NCBI GenBank assembly: GCA_902728285.1
Contig: CACVBU010000071.1
Location: 1-64,000, forward strand
Reading direction: 5' to 3'
Length of the DNA: 64,000 nt
From: Clytia hemisphaerica
Lineage: Eukaryota > Cnidaria > Hydrozoa > Leptothecata > Clytiidae
Shown piece after piece: positions 10,980 to 21,600 of the stretch (positions are counted from its first letter, which is position 1; the number at the start of each line of letters is the position of its first letter). The translations under genes were made by a program, and so were the position numbers. Under the pieces are notes generated by a model, which made no database searches, was not told the origin of the DNA, and saw only the letters and a list, made by a program, of their open reading frames with translations.

Positions 10980-11286
10980 CCGGGGGTTACTACCCTTGCC
11001 GATCGACGGGGATGCTCCGCTGAGGTTAGAAAAATGGACCCTACGTGGAACTCGTTTTTTAAAAAACTTTGCCGAAATTTGCGAAAAAAGTGACCCTGAA
11101 TGGGACTGAAATTCCAAATTGTTCTCAAATTTTCTACTTTTTTCCCAAATTTTCCAAAAAAGGCACCCTACGAGGGACTGATTTTTCTATTTTGGTGTTT
11201 TTGCGACCCTAACTCGTGGATGTTAAAAAAGGTACCCTGACCAGCAGCGCAGCCCCGTAACCCATTTTGCCCTAGTACCCCCCGGG
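10980..11286. mobile_element. 307-bp CCGGG-ended MITE with perfect 8-bp TSD
   Basis: Begins ccgggggttactaccc and ends ccctagtaccccccggg. The 8-bp duplication ACGTGTAT flanks it at 10972-10979 and 11287-11294. The interior shares blocks (ggaccctacg, gaccctgaatgggactgaaa, ggcaccctacgagggactga) with the 14838-15143 element, so both belong to one family. Confidence 0.85.
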
Positions 11287-11294
11287 ACGTGTAT

Positions 11295-12754
11295 AATATT
11301 TATCCATTATTGATTGTTTTCTTCATGGGTAAAGTAAACCCACGGTTAACAAAGCATTGTAAATACTTTTGAAAGTTCGAAGGGCGGTAAAACAAGCGCA
11401 TTGATTGTCTCAATATTACATAACAAACTATTACAAACAACGATGTTTATTTAGACGTCAAGTTCATGTCTTGTAATATTTGAGGTCGCGAAAGTTAATT
11501 CCTTAAAATACGTCGGCAAGGATCAAAGAGGGCTTATACTCACGGTTATGCGTATAAAACTGTAGGTTGACTTGCCGATTTCAATCCAAAGATTCTATTC
11601 AGATTTTGCTTTCGAACACCGAACACATATTCAGTTTACAGAGTGGGAAGATAAGGAGGACAATGTAGCTACACATCGTCTGTGTTATTTCACCTCTTCG
11701 TAATTTTACTTTCGCGGTCCTCAATCACGGTCTTCTCCACCAAGCTAATCTTTTAATAAATAAAGGTGTCAAGACATACGGGGCAACCAGAAACATATAA
11801 TAAGATTGAATATAAATGAAGAACGCTCATCAATTAGTCTTTCAAGGAATACAATTCTTCCATTAGAATGAAATCGTGTTTTTCGAGGTTCAATAAGGTA
11901 ACAAATGTGTGTTTAATTTAGACATGAGTGCTGATATAGGGATGTTTCGACGAGTATAGCGTTGGCAGAAGAGAGTGTAACCAAGTAACCCGAACACGGA
12001 TAGAGAAGTTTTTGATCTGAAATTAGAAAATCTACTTGGCTCAATCCCATCACCCTCTATTTATAACCCTACCTTCCACAAAAGATTTAGATTCACTTAA
12101 TAACAAAATATGAATACTATGCTGAGAATCTTTCTAAAACATAGGGAAGAGCGTGTGTACCATACTGAGTAAAAAACACTGACCAATATATATCAAAAAG
12201 AAAATATGAATTGAGATTGATAAAGATAGATAATAAGATGCCTTTTTGCTTGTTACTGTGCATTGAAAGAACTCTTGATAATGACTCACATAATACTTTC
12301 TCCTCCTGTTGTCATCCTTTAATAGATTACAAATCTATGTTTTAGTTGAGTCGAAGAGAGAGAGAGGAAAGAAAGATTTAATCGGTTTGTTTAGATATGA
12401 CTTGATTTGCTGTGTTGTTCGGTTTGGTGTAGAAACTTAGCGACTTATGTTGAGCGATTCTCTTGAAAATTCTTTTTGCTATTGGTTTATTGGTTGAATT
12501 TTTGTATAGCTGTCCCACTAGTCCCAACAGTAGATGGAAAAAAATATATTAGAAATAATAGTAGAGAAGGCAATCTAGTGGCTAAATTTCTGATAAAAAA
12601 CTTCAAAACAAAGTGAAATGGTGTGTGCCAGCTGGGCGAGGACCAAAGAATTTAGCGCGTCCAGAATATTTTGGGTTGGAAAAAAGCACTTAGAGCTCTT
12701 TTCTCATTTTAACAGGGACTTCTTTTCGACCATTTAGAATTAGAAATAATAAAA
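11295..12754. other. Intergenic stretch upstream of the claudin-like gene
   Basis: No ORF longer than 60 codons, no TIR pair and no RNA gene was recognised. The sequence is ordinary AT-rich DNA and presumably includes the promoter and 5' UTR of the gene starting at 12755; no TATA box was singled out. Confidence 0.35.
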
Positions 12755-15700
12755 ATGCGGTGTTGCCATATTTTGGGTGTTTCGATTATTTTCATATTGA
12801 GTGTCGCTGCAGTCGGCCTACTGGTTGCTAGTGGTGTGGCTTATGATGTGTTAATAGAGGATAGTTTAAACGGCACCTCCAGTTCACGGATAGGATTGTG
12901 GAGAAATTGTACAACAATGAATGGTATTGAAACATGTTCCGTTGATGATAATATTTTGGAATTTAAAAGTGAACCGAACATGAGAAGAGGTAGGTTAAGA
13001 CTGTCCAACACTTAAAAAAGTTTCAAAGATTACCCAATTTTTATTACTTCGACCCCTAAATTGCTTGAAATTGAGTAACTCCAGGCTCAGAGAACGAAGA
13101 AGAAGTGTAAAGGTTCTTGAAGACAATATCTTCAAAAAATGGTAAATTTAGTTGTTTTGCGGTTATTTTCACCACATCAATCTAAATACTCGAGACAATA
13201 GTTTAGACTTAAAGAATAGAGGTTGAAACCATTGTGGCAAATCTTCCTCTTGCATCTTCAACTCTATATATCCTCTTGACCATTACACCCCTGTCTCACA
13301 GCCCCGATGGTAGCCCATGGTACTCAGTGGGACAAAAATTCCTATTGAAATCTCAATGGGGATAGAAATTCAATTGTTCTAAGGTTAATAAACCAAGGAG
13401 GATGGTTTTAGAGTTCAATTTCTAAACATTGAATTTCGAATGGGGATGAAATCAAAGCAAATTTCCCATCGGGGGCGAAATTTTTGCCAAATTTTCCAGT
13501 GGTCCAACACGGGTCTGTGACACAGATGTGTACCGATGAACCCCACTATTAAAGTGAAAAATATTTTCATAAAGAAGAAAACGAAGCAACAGCCTGAAAT
13601 ACTGTGCTTTTTTATATTTCACATTTCCTTGACAGAAAGCTTTTGACATATTTCCATCACAGTGTAAAAAACTATTTGTCATAAAACAATCAGATTTGAT
13701 ATAATCTCTTAATTTTTGTTTTGATTGACATTTAATTAAGAAACTGTTGGACTTAATTGGATCTATTTCATTAGCACAAACCACAAATTGAGAAATCAAT
13801 CCTGTCATATACTGAACTATCCTCTCTGACATGAAATTAATTTTTATAAAATCAAAGTGTACGGACATTTAAATCCCTCTACTAAGCAATGTCTATGACG
13901 TATAAAGGGAAGGTTTCTTATGAGGGGGGTTTCGGCTCATAATTCGGTTGAAAACAAGAAGTCGTGGTTGGGGGCGCCGTCTTTCGAAGGATGTCGTGGT
14001 TGGGGGCGCCGACTCTCGAGAGTCGTCGTGGGTGGGAGCGGCGTCCTTCGAAGGTCGTCGTGGGACAGGTGGTCGTGGCACAGGACGTCGTGGGAGCCTC
14101 TCTTTCAATTTTTTCTGGTCTTCTATTTCTCAATATTTTCTAGCTGGTCCTTAAAATATCACTTAATATACCCACACCGCCCTTCGAGAGCCACCGAACA
14201 GTGCGGCGACCTTCGAGAGTCGTGGTTGGGGACGGCGAACAGTCCGGCGACCTTCGAGAGTCGTAGTTGGGGACGGCGAACAGTGTGGCGACCTTCGAGA
14301 GTCGTGGTTGGGGACGGCGAACAGTCCGGCGACCTTTGAGAGTCGTGGTTGGGGACGGCGAACAGTGCGGCGACCTTCGAGAGTCGTGGTTGGGGGCGGC
14401 GAACAGTGCGGCGACCTTCGAGAGTTGTTGTTAAAACCAATTAAGTATAAGCCGGAAGGGCTAAAATTGAATTTTTAGCCTTTCTCAGGCAAGAAAAGTG
14501 AAGCAATCCTTATAATTTACTCGGTGTTTATTATCACTAAGGCGATCAGTGAATCACACGTCATTAGAGTTGATGGACCCGCCAAAATAAAAAAAAAACG
14601 TATTAATCTTATTCCGAGCTGGTAATTTTGTTAGGTCCTTAAAACTTTAAAATTGGCTCACTAAAAAGATAGCTCTTGAAAAGAACTAACAAACTCAAAT
14701 ATGACATGTTTTGCTTCAGCCAAGGCAGAGAAGTTGAAACATCATCATTATTAGAAAAAAAAAATAGGTTTCCCACTGTATTGAAGGAGTTAACAGGCCA
14801 TATGAAATAGCTCAGGAATCTGTTATTGCAACTACTTCCCGGGGGGGGGGGTTACTACCCTTGTCGACCGACGGGGGTGCTCCGCTGAGGTTCGAAAAAT
14901 GGACCCTACGTGGGACTCGAAACTTGCGTAAAAAGTGACCCTGAATGGGACTGAAATTCCAAAATGTTCTCAAATTTTCTACTTTTTCCCCAAATTTTCC
15001 AAAAATAGGCACCCTACGAGGGACTGATTTTGCTATTTTGGTGTTTTTGCGACCCTACCTGGGACTCGTGGAAGTTAAAAAAGGTACCCTGACCAGCGGA
15101 GCATCCCCGTAACCCATCTTGCTCTAGTACCCCCCCCCCCCCGTGAACTTTTTGCAGCATTTCAAAAACTTTTGCGTTTAAATTTAATGGTGTTTTTTCC
15201 GCCGAACTAAGATCAGCATGCCGACATCCGACAAACCCGGTTGATTGACATCCCCTGGCCTATTTTATTTGTTATTAAATAAAATTTATCTTTATCAATT
15301 GTTTTCGATCGAAGATTCTCCCATTTCAAATTCATGCTTTTTCTTAATCTTTGTATACCTCTTTTGGTAGCAACACCAGATTTCAGAATTTGCAACTATA
15401 TATTTCCAGGCGTAGTCAATCGATGAAATCGATGCGGAAAAATAATCCATACTAATCGATGGTCAATCGATGATAATCGATAATAATCGATACGTAATCG
15501 ATAGTTAATCGACGATTAATCGACGCGAAAAGTTACGTTCCATCGATCGAGTACCGTCGATGAAACGATTATTACCGAGTACATCGATAATCGACGTCGT
15601 CAATTGACTACGCCTTGATATTTCCCAGAGGCTAGAGAAAAAACTCAAAAATGTAGCTACTATCGATGTTGAACAACTTAGTGTTGTTAATATAACAGAA

Positions 15701-17645
15701 ACTTTCTGGAAAGGGTCTAGCAATGGAAGCAAAAATTTGCCCCTGAGATCTCAACGATTTCTGCAATACCCTGCAAGCTGTAGATGAATGTTGTCATTTG
15801 TAAAAAATAAATTTTGAAGTTTATAATTAAAAATTTACAAAAGTTGCTGCTTGACCCAACCACGACTCTCGAAGGTCACCGCACTGTTCGCCGTCCCCAA
15901 CCACGACTCTCGAAGGTCGCCACACTGTTCGCCGCCCCCAACCACGACTCTCGAAGGTCGCCGGACTGTTCGCCGTCCCCAACCACGACTCTCGAAGGTC
16001 GCCGCACTGTTCGCCGTCCCCAACCACGACTCTCGAAGGTCGCCACACTGTTCGCCGCCCCCAACCACGACTCTTGAAGGTCGCCGGACTGTTCGCTGCC
16101 CCCAACCACGACTCTCGAAGGTCGCCACACTGTTCGCCGTCCCCAACCACGACTCTCGAAGGTCGCCGCACTGTTCACCGCCCCCAACCACGACTCTCGA
16201 AGGTCGCCGCACTGTTCGCCGTCCCCAACCACGACTCTCGAAGGTCGCCGCACTGTTCGGTGGCTCTCGAAGGGCGGCGTGGGTATATTAAGTGATATTT
16301 TAAGGACCAGCTAGAAAATATTGAGAAATAGAAGACCAGAAAAAATTGAAAGAGAGGCTCCCACGACGTCCTGTGCCACGACCACCTGTCCCACGACGAC
16401 CTTCGAAGGACGCCGCTCCCACCCACGACGACTCTCGAGAGTCGGCGCCCCCAACCACGACATCCTTCGAAAGACGGCGCCCCCAACCACGACTTCTTGC
16501 TTTCAACCGAATTATGAGCCGAAACCCCCCTCATAGTTTCTTTTAGTGAAGGGGGCCCTCAACCCACGGAGAAAATCTACCGAAAGATGGAAATTTTCCT
16601 CTTGAAAAATGCACATAATAAAACCTGGTGCAGACTGGGATTAACACTAACGTTTTGATTGATAATTTAAAAACCCCATTTTTGGCTGTTTTTTTCTTCA
16701 CATCAACGGGTCACCTTACTTCTAGAGTCTGTAACTTTTGCTGATATACTTTTTTGTGAAAATATTTCAATAGTTGAAATATAAAAAAGCTTCAAAGTGC
16801 CTCTTTACCAAAAATGAAGTTAATAGCATCATCATGTCATCTTCATTTTCAAAAAAAATGAGATCATGATAATTTGTTCTTATCGGCACAAAGGCAATAT
16901 CAAGGCTAAGTAGTGCGATTTTCATTTTCTCCTACTGCGCAGTTGAAAAACTATTTTCCCTTTTTATTTCATTCAGATAAAGATATCTTGATCGTGATGG
17001 ACATAGCAGCTGTTGCAATCATTCTGATCGCCATCTTCCTCACACTCTGTGGTTTGGCTAAAAGTCATCGCTCAAAATGCGTCGAAATCACTGCATCACT
17101 CTTATTCATTTTAGCAAGTAAGTTCGACTGGAACAATCGCATGTAACACTTACAATCACTCTTTTTGAACAACCCATTCTCAGATATCAAGCCTAGAGGG
17201 CTGCTTCAAATGTCCAATTAAATTGTATGCCATTACAAAACATTATCATCACATATATTTCAAATACGTGAAATCCTGAAGTAGCTTCGGTATTGTTCTT
17301 GAATTTTTGTTGGATATTTTTGATTTTTCTTCTTATTCTATTTCAGCAATATGCATTCTGTTTATGGTTGTCTACTTAGAAGTTGAAATGATAAAAGACT
17401 CTTCATTCAAGCGTGGTTGGGCTGTTTTTACTTTATACGGTGGTCTAGCGGCAACACTCCTGACATCTGTCGAAGCTATAGTCTACGCTTTGTGTTGTTA
17501 TGATCCTTATTTAGAAGGTATCGAGAAAAGTGACTCTTTAGTTTTACGGTCGAGACCACCAAATTTGGAATACAATAGATCATATAACAACAATGCAATG
17601 GACACCTCTTATAACCCATACGCAGTTCCAACGAAGGATTATTGA
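12755..17645 (+). CDS. Claudin-like (PMP22/EMP/claudin superfamily) tetraspan membrane protein
   Basis: A three-exon model: 12755-12989, 16977-17117, 17347-17645, giving 224 residues. Both introns are phase 1 with GT-AG ends (GTAGGT donor, tttcattcAG acceptor; GTAAGT donor, ctatttcAG acceptor). TM1 spans about residues 8-28. The first extracellular loop has the claudin signature Gly-Leu-Trp at 47-49 followed by Cys52 and Cys61 (GLW-x2-C-x8-C) and an N-glycosylation sequon near 39-41. TM2 is about 84-106, TM3 about 115-138 across the exon 2/3 junction, TM4 about 148-172. The tail is Tyr/Asn-rich and ends in KDY. Claudin-like proteins shape paracellular or septate-type junctions; the exact role here is unknown. 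Intron 1 is about 4 kb because of transposon insertions. Confidence 0.8.
13286..13531. mobile_element. About 246-bp inverted-repeat element in claudin intron 1
   Basis: The left end acacccctgtctcacagccc is mirrored by gggtctgtgacacagatgtgt at the right. A similar end (acacccctgtctcagtgccc) occurs near 46037, indicating a dispersed family. Target duplication not resolved. Confidence 0.5.
14185..14430. repeat. Left 41-bp tandem array of the foldback element
   Basis: About six copies of a 41-bp unit (cgaccttcgagagtcgtggt plus a gacggcgaacagt segment). Copies differ mainly at gtgcgg/gtccgg/gtgtgg and gacgg/ggcgg. Because 41 is not a multiple of three, all frames stay open and produce spurious repetitive ORFs. 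Confidence 0.9.
14838..15143. mobile_element. About 306-bp CCCGGG-ended MITE, sister copy of 10980-11286
   Basis: Starts cccggggggggggttactaccc and ends ctctagtacccc-polyC-g. The interior repeats the gaccctacg, gaccctgaatgggactgaaa and ggcaccctacgagggactga blocks of the 10980 element. No target duplication is evident, perhaps because of homopolymer length change at the ends. It sits in the spacer of the 13920-16534 foldback element. Confidence 0.75.
15409..15614. mobile_element. 206-bp hairpin element packed with ATCGAT motifs
   Basis: Ends ggcgtagtcaatcgat and caattgactacgcc are inverted repeats. The interior contains about a dozen ATCGA-type hexamers (ATCGAT, aatcgacg, gtcgat), making most of the element self-complementary. 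No clear target duplication was found. Confidence 0.65.
15852..16265. repeat. Right 41-bp tandem array of the foldback element
   Basis: About ten copies of the complement of the left-arm unit (accacgactctcgaaggtcg plus a tgttcgccg segment). One copy carries cttgaagg in place of ctcgaagg. It pairs with 14185-14430 to form the foldback stem. Confidence 0.9.
16535..16976. other. 3' part of claudin intron 1
   Basis: Intron sequence between the foldback element and the exon 2 acceptor; no feature other than the pyrimidine-rich acceptor region just before 16977. Confidence 0.4.
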
Positions 17646-18682
17646 ACTACTTAAAGAGTAGTTCTTATTGCTGGATGACTGGAATAATTTGTTTTGGTGG
17701 ATTATAGGAAAAACATGGAAACAAGTGTGTCGTACTTTTTGTGAACATAGATCCCATCCGTCACATGAACCTTTTGTTGACATTCAGCTAACGTTATCTC
17801 ACGTTACGGGCGATATTGGCGTTAGATGAACGTTTTTTACCTATTGTGTTGCCATAAACATGTAAAAGCAATACAATAAAAATATGATGTCGGACAACTT
17901 ATATGAAATGCAGTTTCAAGAACCTATATTTTATCAGGCAGCCAGCAGGTGCAATTTGCCTGTTCCAAATTCAGTTATGGGTCTATGGAGCCTTTGAGTA
18001 AAAAGTCCGCCCATTTGTTGATTATTTTATATGTAAAATATTTTTATATTTATTTTCCATAGCATTCTCTCACGTTTTCTAAACGTGGAATATAATTTGG
18101 AAACCAAAAAAACCTTTCAACCCTAGAATCTATAAACGTGTTACTGGGATAAACCTGTATTTTAGTCCGCACAGAAGTTGCAAAAACATTAGAGAAAATT
18201 TTGAAAACTGCTTGAGAGGATATCAACAAACGCCAAATCAACCTCAGTAACAATATCAATCTAGTGTGTCATACTTTTGGGGGATGACCAGGGAGTCATA
18301 TTAAGCATGTTGTCTCTAATCACAAGAAAAATACATTATCCAGTTTAATCCTCGTACCCCAGGACATTTGATTCCATATGAATCTATTGATTTTGAAGAT
18401 AAATTTTTGAAAATCAATTTCTTCTTTGATCACAATATAAAGTGGTATCAAAATCTTTTTTCTTATACAAAATTATTCAAAATGTTCATATTAAAGTTAG
18501 GGTTAGTTTAATCGGATAATTTTCCAAAATCATTAATCAATATTCCTTCCTGGACGAGTCAGAAAGAGGATGGGGCAAGGGTTAGTTTTGTTTTTTTACG
18601 TACATAAATTATCATATCCCTTTTTACAAAAACAAAAAAATGTGTGATCCATACCAATACCATCACATTATTGATTGGTTAC
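17646..18682. other. 3' UTR and convergent intergenic region
   Basis: Lies between the stop codons of the plus-strand claudin-like gene and the minus-strand protease. AATAAA at 17875-17880 is a likely polyadenylation signal for the claudin-like gene. No other feature is visible. Confidence 0.5.
17875..17880 (+). terminator. Polyadenylation signal AATAAA of the claudin-like gene
   Basis: Canonical AATAAA about 230 bp after the stop codon, the first such signal on the plus strand after the gene. Confidence 0.5.
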
Positions 18683-21600
18683 TCAACCTTCAGCCATCTG
18701 TTTCTTGATCCAGTCAACATAGTTACCAACCCTGGCAAACACTGGATACATAATGCGACTGTCACAGAATTGACTTCCCCAACTGACCGCACCTTGTAAT
18801 GTCTGAAAGAAAAGAGAGAATAATTTTCATAACCCTTTTTCTGACTCATCTTATGCTCTCCTAATAGTCTTTCCTCAAAGTTTAGACCAAATCTCAGTGT
18901 TATTCAGTCCATCGTGCAAAATTGTTTTGGTCTTCTCATAGATCATTAGTCACGCTGTGTTGCCAAGTCAACAACAACAGATAGGGCCTCATTCTTAGTT
19001 GATAAAAACAAGAATCAATTCTTAAACTAGGATTTCTGATGGAGATTTTTATTAAGTTGAAAGAAATCGAATTGTTCGCAGCTTACCCATTGTTTTTTAC
19101 TATTTTGGCAAACCAAAGGTCCTCCAGAATCACCACCACAACTTCCTTTGTTTTCTTTGGGGCTTCCCGCACACAGCATGTTCTCGTTGATCATTGAGCG
19201 ACCATTTGGATCTTTGTTTTTTCCACCACAGATCTTGTTTGATACCAGTGGTAATTTGACTTCCTGCAGCTTCTTTACCACACTGGATGTATCTGAGAAT
19301 TTTCCCCAACCTGAAAAGACGAGTGATTTGAAGTCAAACTTATACATACCATCAAACACAATTCTCCAAATTCCTAAAGGCACTCCGAAGATTAATTAAA
19401 AATTTGGGAAAGCATGAAGGACGGCAAGGCACTTTCTTATCAAAAATATAAACCGTAAAAGAAAATATAGTAGGTAGACTATGTTTTGGTCATTAAACCC
19501 TTGGAAAAAATTGTATCAAACACCAAAGTGCAAAAACATCCCCTGGAGTTTGTTCTTTGGGAAATCCCCTGGAAATGTTCGTCCTCCCCACATGTATGAA
19601 TATAAATAGAATGGTCTGAAAGTCTTTCACTAACCTGATATGTAACATTTCGAATCCAGTGAGACTTTTTCGTATTGCGAGGGAAGACAAGCAACTCCAA
19701 CAGCTCGGTTCAATGTGGCAGGTTTTGATAATTTTATCACAGCAATATCGTGATCATAGTCGTAATTGGTTTTGTAATATTTCGGATGTGCCCAAACTTT
19801 CTCCACTCTGAATCGCTGCTCTCTCATTGTGTCTTTATCATCTCTAAAAGTCAAAAGAGAACTCTAAGAAAAAATGATGTTTCGGGAACATTTTTTCAAA
19901 AACTGTAAAGGGGACGAAATATCCAAAATACTAATTTCGTGGAGTCTATTCTGCTTCGGTGAACGACGAATTTCATGAAAGAATTTATGTGGTTGGTCTA
20001 GATATTTCATTTGTCAGCATGACATATTTTTGGTGATACTTCAATAACCAACTGGCCGGCCTGGAATACCGAATTTTCCAACTTTAACTTGCCAGTATCC
20101 ATCCGGGGGGGGGGCACTTATGCAAAATTGGGTACGGGACATGCCACTGGTCAGGTTCCCTTTTTTAGGCTCTGAAGACATCTGACAAGGTCCCAAATCT
20201 ACTAGTTTTTCGTCTACCTTTAGCCATTTTTGCCACTTGTTAGGGTGGAAGTTAGAAAAAATTTCAATCTAACAGGGTCACTATTTTACCAAAAATTCAT
20301 ATCTGACAGGGTCAACTTTTTTTAACTCCAGCAGCACGTCCCTGTCGGCCGTCAAGGTCAGTGCCCCCGCCCGGGTATCCACCCTAAAAGATCTAAAAGC
20401 CCTGATCTAAGTCAACTCTATACGTGGAAACGTTATTAAAACAAACCTATCCCAATCGCCAAGGACAATATCAAAGCCTTCTTTATCCTTCATATAACCA
20501 TAATCATTGACACAATGAGCTGCAGTAACCACATACTGCTTATCCACCAACGTTCCACCACAAAGAAATATGTCGTAATGATAAATGGCTGCTTGCCATA
20601 TCCATTTCTCACGTGTAGTAATTTTTCCACCAACAACAAAACTGATGAATGGATTGTTAAACTTGTTGATACCGCACCCCAAGAAAGCTGGAGAAAAAAG
20701 TGTTAAGCTCTAGGTCTTTGTATCTAGAGTCCTAAGTTAAAAGCTAAAAAGCTCAGATAGGTAACAAGTGTCTGAATTAGCCTATTTCATAGGATTCGTG
20801 TTTTAAGTACATAATATTTTTCTACGTTATGGCGGTGAACACTCTTTTGCGAATTGAGAATATAAGTTTTACAAAGGCAACAACAATAGATAAGAGTTCA
20901 TGAATCCCCAAGTCAATTTAATGGTGGCAAAAATCAAATTTATGTGCATATTTTCTCTGTGAATTGAATACTGTAGAAAAAAACCGATGTAACAGATGCA
21001 CGTTTCCTATGAAATAGATTAATTTCAAAATCAAGTTCTTTTAAAAATTTCACGAACCTGAAGGATGAGGTCTTTGTGTAAGTCGAGGTTTCTTTGTTGT
21101 GGTCGTTGTTGTGGTCGGTGCCTCAGCTGTAAACAAAATATGGAAAATCAGAACAGAAAAACGAATCAACGGCTATCTAACATTTACGGAATGAAAACCT
21201 ATCAGAGAATGTGAATCTAAGGAACCTGGATATTTGCTTGCGAACGTGGTAACTTTCAGTATGTAACAACCCAAAGATCCGAGGATAATTTAGTTACTTT
21301 TTGTTTTGAAAAATCTCGGCGAAGAAGAGTCTGCACTTACTATAATATTTCTTTGTTGTTTTTCGATGAGGTCTTCTGGTGGTCCTTCTATAATGCGGCC
21401 TTTTAGTTGTCTTTCTATAATGCGGCCTTTTAGTTGTCTTTCGATATGGTTTACGTGTTGTCATCGGCTTTTGATGTCCTAGAGAAAAAGGTTGTTCTCT
21501 TTTTAAACATTTTATTAACATTCTTGGAAGTTTCGAATCTAAAAAACCTTGCATAGCGTAATGGGAGGCACAGCTAAAACAGGCGCAAAGTTGATACACA

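Larger units (their letters stand above)
13920..16534. mobile_element. 2.6 kb foldback element with inverted 41-bp repeat arrays
   Basis: The outer ends atgaggggggtttcggctca and its inverse (ending at 16534) are followed inward by about 230 bp of near-perfect inverted sequence and then by tandem arrays of one 41-bp unit containing ttcgagagtcgtggttgggg. There are about 6 units on the left (about 14185-14430) and about 10 on the right (about 15852-16265), in opposite orientation. Flanks ggtttctt (13912-13919) and agtttctt (16535-16542) look like an 8-bp target duplication with one change. The spacer contains two more small elements. It lies in intron 1 of the claudin-like gene. Confidence 0.8.

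Noticed and set aside
13452-13868. 138-codon minus-strand ORF in claudin intron 1
   Set aside because: Overlaps a small inverted-repeat element, lacks motifs and has no supporting splice context.
14159-14440. Repetitive ORFs (RLSKVAALFAVPNHDSRRSP type) in all frames here and at 15827-16295
   Set aside because: They are produced by a 41-bp tandem repeat that is open in every frame; no start context, splice signal or family match.
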